DNA from: Geobacter sp.
GTDB taxonomy: Bacteria > Desulfobacterota > Desulfuromonadia > Geobacterales > DSM-12255
DNA length: 10,194 bases
Reading direction: 5' to 3'
NCBI GenBank assembly: GCA_012026855.1
Contig: VEOV01000134.1
Span: 1 to 10,194 of the forward strand
Below the pieces are notes generated by a model that searched no databases, had not been told where the DNA came from, and worked only from the letters and a program-made list of their open reading frames with translations. This document shows, one piece after another, positions 6,862 through 10,194 of this stretch. Position numbers and translations under genes: made by a program. Within the stretch, counting starts at the first letter, position 1; every line of letters starts with the position of its first letter.

Positions 6862-7418
6862 GATCTCCACTTCTCGTAATGGACAGTTTCATCCAGTGAT
6901 TTTCTAGGCGGCCCGGCTTTGGGCTCAGTGGCGCTGTAGCCGATGGGGAAAAGGCCGATGATGCGCACTCCAGGCGGAATCTCGAGGAGCTCGCCCAGCT
7001 GCTCTTCGTCAAAAACCCCCACAAAGACCGATGCCAGCCCAACGGCATGGGCGGCAAGCATCAGGTTCTCCGAGGCGATGCCGGCATCTGCCATGTAGTA
7101 GGGCTGCCCGCCCATCTCGCCGGATTTTTCCGGTATTGCACAGAGAACAATGACAACAGGCGCATCGGCAAGGGCTTTCTGGGCAGGATTGGTCTTGTAG
7201 CCGTAGGTGGCAAAGAAGGACTCCACAAAGGAGAGTTCGCTGATTTTGGCCCGGGTGGCTGCAGATTGCACAACTATCATCCGGCAGCACTGCATGTTTG
7301 ACCAGGATGGCGAAGCCTGGACAGCTTCAAGGATAGCCTGCAGTTTTTCAGGTTCAACAGTGGTGTCGGCATACTTGCGCACGCTTCTTCGGGTTTTAAT
7401 GGCTTCGATGGTATCCAT
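6858..7418 (-). CDS. Nitroreductase-family FMN oxidoreductase
   Basis: A 186-residue protein of normal length for the nitroreductase fold, which binds FMN as a homodimer and reduces nitro compounds, quinones or flavins with NAD(P)H; the true substrate cannot be read from sequence. The FMN-phosphate motif RRSVRKY is at residues 10-16, followed by SPSWSNMQ at 36-43. The central YYMADAGIASENLMLAAHAV helix and the C-terminal PRKSLDETVHYEKW signature are also present. The ATG at 7418 is preceded by GGAGGG (complement of 7425-7430) at good distance. A promoter with an extended -10 lies upstream. It is the first gene of a minus-strand unit and overlaps the RRM gene by four bases, so the two are probably co-expressed; a functional link is not evident. 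It is divergent from ispG. Confidence 0.93.
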   Translation of the reverse strand: MDTIEAIKTRRSVRKYADTTVEPEKLQAILEAVQASPSWSNMQCCRMIVVQSAATRAKISELSFVESFFATYGYKTNPAQKALADAPVVIVLCAIPEKSGEMGGQPYYMADAGIASENLMLAAHAVGLASVFVGVFDEEQLGELLEIPPGVRIIGLFPIGYSATEPKAGPPRKSLDETVHYEKWRS

Positions 7419-7450
7419 GCTGATCCCTCCGCAATTTCAGAATTGTGCGG

Positions 7451-7478
7451 ATTATGCCATGACTTTGTCAGAATGCAA
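7451..7478 (-). promoter_or_regulatory. Sigma70-type promoter of the nitroreductase-RRM unit
   Basis: On the minus strand the -35 is TTGCAT (complement of 7473-7478) and the -10 is CATAAT (complement of 7451-7456), with a 16-base spacer. TGG directly before the -10 makes it an extended -10. Transcription would start about 7444, leaving a leader of about 26 bases that carries the GGAGGG ribosome site. The spacer holds a short inverted repeat, TGAC-AAA-GTCA (7460-7470). Confidence 0.65.
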
Positions 7479-7519
7479 TCATCATTTCGTCACTCATTGC
7501 CTTTATCCGGGCATCTTTC

Positions 7520-7549
7520 TTGACTTTGAGCCGTTTAAAAAGCTACTAT
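7520..7549 (+). promoter_or_regulatory. Sigma70-type promoter of ispG-proS
   Basis: The -35 TTGACT (7520-7525, 5 of 6 consensus) and -10 TACTAT (7544-7549, 4 of 6, keeping the key second A and last T) are separated by 18 bases. The expected start point is 7556-7558, at or within two bases of the ispG ATG at 7558. It is the only good promoter seen in the divergent region for this strand. Confidence 0.6.
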
Positions 7550-7557
7550 GCCCGCTT

Positions 7558-8610
7558 ATGAAAAAGGTGACAAAGCAGATAAAAATCGGCTCTGTAGCTG
7601 TCGGCGGCGGCGCCCCGTGCGCTGTCCAGTCCATGTGTTCCACCGACACCCGCGATATTGTGGCCACTCTCTCGCAAATCGAGCGACTGACTGCAGCCGG
7701 CTGCGAGATCATCCGCTGTGCAGTTCCTGATATGGAGGCAGCAAAAGCACTGGGTAAAATCAAGGCGCAAAGCCCCATTCCGGTTGTTGCCGATATTCAT
7801 TTTGACTACAAGCTGGCTCTCCAGGTTCTGGAGGGGGGGATTGATGCCCTGCGTCTCAACCCGGGCAATATTGGCGAGCGCTGGAAGGTTGAAGAGGTGG
7901 TAAGCAGTGCCCGGGAGCGGCAGGTGCCGATCCGGATCGGTGTCAATGCCGGCTCTCTGGAGAAAGAGCTGCTGGAAAGATTCGGCCACCCGACGGCAGA
8001 GGCCATGGTGGCATCGGCCCTCGGCCATGTGCGTATTCTTGAGGATCTTGGCTACGATCAGATCAAGGTGTCGCTCAAGGCGTCCGATGTCATGAAGACG
8101 GTGGAGGCCTACCGGCTGCTCTCTGCCAAGGTCGATTATCCACTCCACATCGGCATCACCGAGGCGGGCACCACCTTTTCCGGCACGATCAAGTCGTCGG
8201 TCGGACTCGGCATCCTGCTGGCCGATGGCATCGGCGACACCCTGCGGGTCTCCCTGACCGGAGATCCGGTGGATGAGGTTCGGGTCGGCTTTGAGATTCT
8301 GAAATGCCTAGGCTTGCGCCAGCGAGGGGTCAATTTTGTTTCCTGCCCCACCTGCGGCCGCTGTCAGATTGATCTGGTCAAGGTTGCCGAGGATGTGGAG
8401 CGTCGCCTGGCCGGAGTTGACCGGAGCATTACCGTAGCCGTGATGGGGTGCGTCGTCAACGGCCCTGGCGAGGCAAGGGAGGCTGATTTCGGCATTGCCG
8501 GCGGCAAGGGGGAGGGGCTGTTGTTTCGCCATGGTGAAATCGTGCGCAAGGTGCCGGAGGCCGAGCTGGCCGATGCCCTGTTAGCTGAGATATTGAGTGA
8601 TATTAAATAG
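7558..8610 (+). CDS. ispG: 4-hydroxy-3-methylbut-2-enyl diphosphate synthase (IspG/GcpE)
   Basis: A 350-residue iron-sulfur enzyme that converts methylerythritol cyclodiphosphate to HMBPP, the penultimate step of the MEP isoprenoid pathway, in the cytoplasm with flavodoxin or ferredoxin as electron donor. The [4Fe-4S] ligands are Cys263, Cys266 and Cys298 with Glu305; the spacings (3, 32, 7) match those of the E. coli enzyme (Cys270, Cys273, Cys305, Glu312). VQSMCSTDTRD near the N-terminus and VNGPGEA near the C-terminus are family signatures. The start at 7558 gives the usual N-terminus (MKKVTKQIKIGSVAVGGG). The frame stays open upstream to 7207, but that part is antisense to the nitroreductase gene and lacks IspG-like sequence. 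There is no Shine-Dalgarno before the ATG. proS follows 11 bases after the TAG, implying an operon. Confidence 0.96.
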   Translation: MKKVTKQIKIGSVAVGGGAPCAVQSMCSTDTRDIVATLSQIERLTAAGCEIIRCAVPDMEAAKALGKIKAQSPIPVVADIHFDYKLALQVLEGGIDALRLNPGNIGERWKVEEVVSSARERQVPIRIGVNAGSLEKELLERFGHPTAEAMVASALGHVRILEDLGYDQIKVSLKASDVMKTVEAYRLLSAKVDYPLHIGITEAGTTFSGTIKSSVGLGILLADGIGDTLRVSLTGDPVDEVRVGFEILKCLGLRQRGVNFVSCPTCGRCQIDLVKVAEDVERRLAGVDRSITVAVMGCVVNGPGEAREADFGIAGGKGEGLLFRHGEIVRKVPEAELADALLAEILSDIK

Positions 8611-8621
8611 AAGGAGATACA

Positions 8622-10194
8622 ATGCGTTACTCACAGTATTTTATACCAACAGTTAAAGAAACTCCGGCAGATGCCGAGGTGGTCTCCCACCAGTTGATGC
8701 TTCGTGCCGGCATGGTGCGCAAGGTTGCTGCCGGCATCTACAACTACCTGCCGCTGGGGCTCCGTTCCATCCGCAAGATGGAGAACATTGTCCGCGAGGA
8801 GATGAACCGGGCCGGCGCCATCGAGATCCTGATGCCGGCGGTTACTCCGGCTGAACTGTGGCAGGAGTCGGGGCGCTGGGAACAGTACGGCAAGGAACTG
8901 CTCCGCTTTGTCGATCGCAAGGACAACGGTTTTTGTCTTGGACCGACCCATGAAGAGGTGGTAACCGACATCGTCCGCCGTGAGGTCAGAAGTTACCGGC
9001 AGCTGCCGCTCAATCTTTACCAGATCCAGACCAAGTTTCGCGACGAGATCCGTCCCCGTTTCGGCCTGATGCGCGGCCGTGAATTCATCATGAAAGATGC
9101 CTATTCGTTCGATGTTGACGAGGCTGGAGCAGACAAGTCCTACGAAAGGATGTACCAGGCATACCGCCGCATCTTCGAGCGCTGCGGGCTCAAGTTCCGT
9201 GCCGTTGAGGCTGACACCGGTTCCATCGGCGGCAACTGGCCCCATGAGTTCATGGCGCTGGCCGACTCCGGCGAGGATGCCATTGTCTCCTGCAATGCCT
9301 GCGACTACGCTGCCAATGTGGAGAAGGCCGAAGCGCGCCTGGTGGCAGCCTCCGAGCACTGCGACCCGCGTCCGCTGGAGAAAGTCCACACTCCCGGCCA
9401 AAAGACCATTGACGAAGTCAGTGCTTTCCTTGGCACACCGGCAACTGCTTCGGTCAAGCTGCTGGTCTACATGGCTGATAAGAAGCCGGTAGCGCTGCTG
9501 CTGCGCGGTGATCACGAGCTGAACGAAATCAAACTGAAGAAGCTGCTTGGCTGCGAAGAGCTGGAGATGGCTACCGATGAACAGATTACCGCTGCCACCG
9601 GCGCTCCGGTCGGTTATCTCGGTCCCATCGGTCTGAAGATCCGCGTTATTGCCGACCTGACGGTCAAGGGGCTGCGCAATTTCGTTGCCGGTGCCAACGA
9701 GTCTGACTATCACCTGAAGAACGTCAACCTGGAGCGGGACTGCCCGCTGCCTGAGTTTGCCGATATCCGCAATGTTACCCACGGCGATGGCTGCCCTCGC
9801 TGCAGCGGCGGCACGCTGGAAATGTGGCGCGGCATCGAGGTTGGCCAGGTTTTCAAACTGGGGATGAAATACTCCATGGCCCTGAATGCCACCTTCCTGG
9901 ATGCCGACGGCAAGGAGCAGACGGTTTTCATGGGGTGCTACGGCATCGGCATCGGCCGGACCGTGGCCGCCAGCATCGAGCAGAACCACGACGAGAACGG
10001 CATTATTTTCCCCATGCCGCTGGCGCCGTTCCACTGCATCATTTCCGCGGTAAATCCCAAGGATGAGGCTGTCAGCAAGGCCAGTGAGGAGATTTACGAA
10101 AAACTGCTGGCAGCAGGAGTGGAAGTCCTCTATGACGATCGCGACGAACGGCCCGGCTTCAAGTTCAAGGATGCCGACCTGATCGGCAGCCCGC
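8622..10194 (+). CDS. proS: Prolyl-tRNA synthetase, bacterial type with editing insert, 3' end outside window
   Basis: The ATG at 8622 has AAGGAG (8611-8616) five bases upstream. The frame is open to the window edge: 524 codons plus one base, of the ~570 usual for this type. The enzyme charges tRNA-Pro with proline and edits mis-activated Ala. Class II motif 2 begins at FRDEIRPR (139-146) and motif 3 is GCYGIGIGR (438-446). Between them lies the INS editing domain (roughly 225-395), including SVKLLVY with the conserved Lys, GDHELNEIKLKK, GYLGPIGL and NFVAGANESDYH. CxxC pairs at 224/227 and 391/394 bracket this insert. From about residue 468 the anticodon-binding domain begins and is cut at the edge, so the final ~46 residues are unseen. 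It is the second gene of the ispG-proS unit. A long antisense open frame over 8631-10034 is a shadow of this gene. Confidence 0.97.
   Translation, partial: MRYSQYFIPTVKETPADAEVVSHQLMLRAGMVRKVAAGIYNYLPLGLRSIRKMENIVREEMNRAGAIEILMPAVTPAELWQESGRWEQYGKELLRFVDRKDNGFCLGPTHEEVVTDIVRREVRSYRQLPLNLYQIQTKFRDEIRPRFGLMRGREFIMKDAYSFDVDEAGADKSYERMYQAYRRIFERCGLKFRAVEADTGSIGGNWPHEFMALADSGEDAIVSCNACDYAANVEKAEARLVAASEHCDPRPLEKVHTPGQKTIDEVSAFLGTPATASVKLLVYMADKKPVALLLRGDHELNEIKLKKLLGCEELEMATDEQITAATGAPVGYLGPIGLKIRVIADLTVKGLRNFVAGANESDYHLKNVNLERDCPLPEFADIRNVTHGDGCPRCSGGTLEMWRGIEVGQVFKLGMKYSMALNATFLDADGKEQTVFMGCYGIGIGRTVAASIEQNHDENGIIFPMPLAPFHCIISAVNPKDEAVSKASEEIYEKLLAAGVEVLYDDRDERPGFKFKDADLIGSP

Noticed and set aside
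7207..7557. A 117-residue N-terminal extension of ispG
   Set aside because: It runs antisense through the nitroreductase 5' end and the divergent promoters, lacks IspG-like sequence, and IspG proteins normally start at the MKK... position used here.
7546..8148. A 200-codon minus-strand frame over ispG
   Set aside because: Shadow of ispG: no ribosome site, no recognisable domain, and the opposite strand is clearly coding.
8631..10034. A 467-codon open frame on the minus strand
   Set aside because: It is exactly antisense to proS, whose + strand reading has all class II synthetase motifs; the minus-strand protein has no recognisable features and reflects codon bias of the real gene.
1..10194. 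A defence system, CRISPR array, prophage or transposon
   Set aside because: No regularly spaced repeats, transposase, integrase, terminal inverted repeats or known defence domains were seen; apart from the giant gene and the 50-residue gene, every gene fits a known metabolic, peptidase or RNA-binding family.

Overview
The window reads as a chromosomal segment from a Gram-negative bacterium, most likely a Geobacter/Pelobacter-type member of the Desulfuromonadota. This rests on the style of the IspG and type-I prolyl-tRNA synthetase sequences, the ispG-proS adjacency and the small RRM protein. It is an inference from recalled protein similarity, not a search. Nearly all of the DNA is coding.

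Left part (1-4440, + strand): one very large open frame that is already open at base 1 and ends at 4440, so at least 1479 residues are visible and the N-terminus is missing. I do not recognise the family. The first 794 visible residues contain no cysteine and look mostly beta-rich, with a few amphipathic helical stretches. The last ~685 residues contain 14 cysteines. The protein ends in two gap-free ~99-residue tandem repeats (about 64% identical), each with a conserved cysteine pair, and a more diverged partial copy seems to lie upstream. It looks like a secreted or envelope protein, but no signal peptide can be seen here.

Middle part (4465-7418, - strand), in transcription order from right to left: an FMN nitroreductase-family protein; an RRM-type RNA-binding protein that overlaps it by 4 bases (ATGA); a 50-residue single-pass membrane protein starting with GTG; a strong intrinsic terminator; and an M3-family oligoendopeptidase (PepF-like) whose Shine-Dalgarno sequence directly abuts the terminator T-tract. 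The oligoendopeptidase converges on the large gene with a 24-base gap.

Right part (7419-10194): a 139-base divergent promoter region, then ispG (isoprenoid MEP pathway) and, 11 bases after its stop, proS (prolyl-tRNA synthetase), which runs off the right edge after 524 codons. Both sides of the divergent region have convincing sigma70-type promoters. The ispG promoter sits so close to its ATG, with no Shine-Dalgarno sequence, that the mRNA may be leaderless.

The enzymes are ordinary housekeeping genes. The points most worth a second look are the unrecognised giant protein with its cysteine-paired C-terminal repeats, the terminator/Shine-Dalgarno junction in front of the peptidase, and the possible leaderless ispG start. 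I saw no CRISPR array, insertion sequence, tRNA or rRNA.
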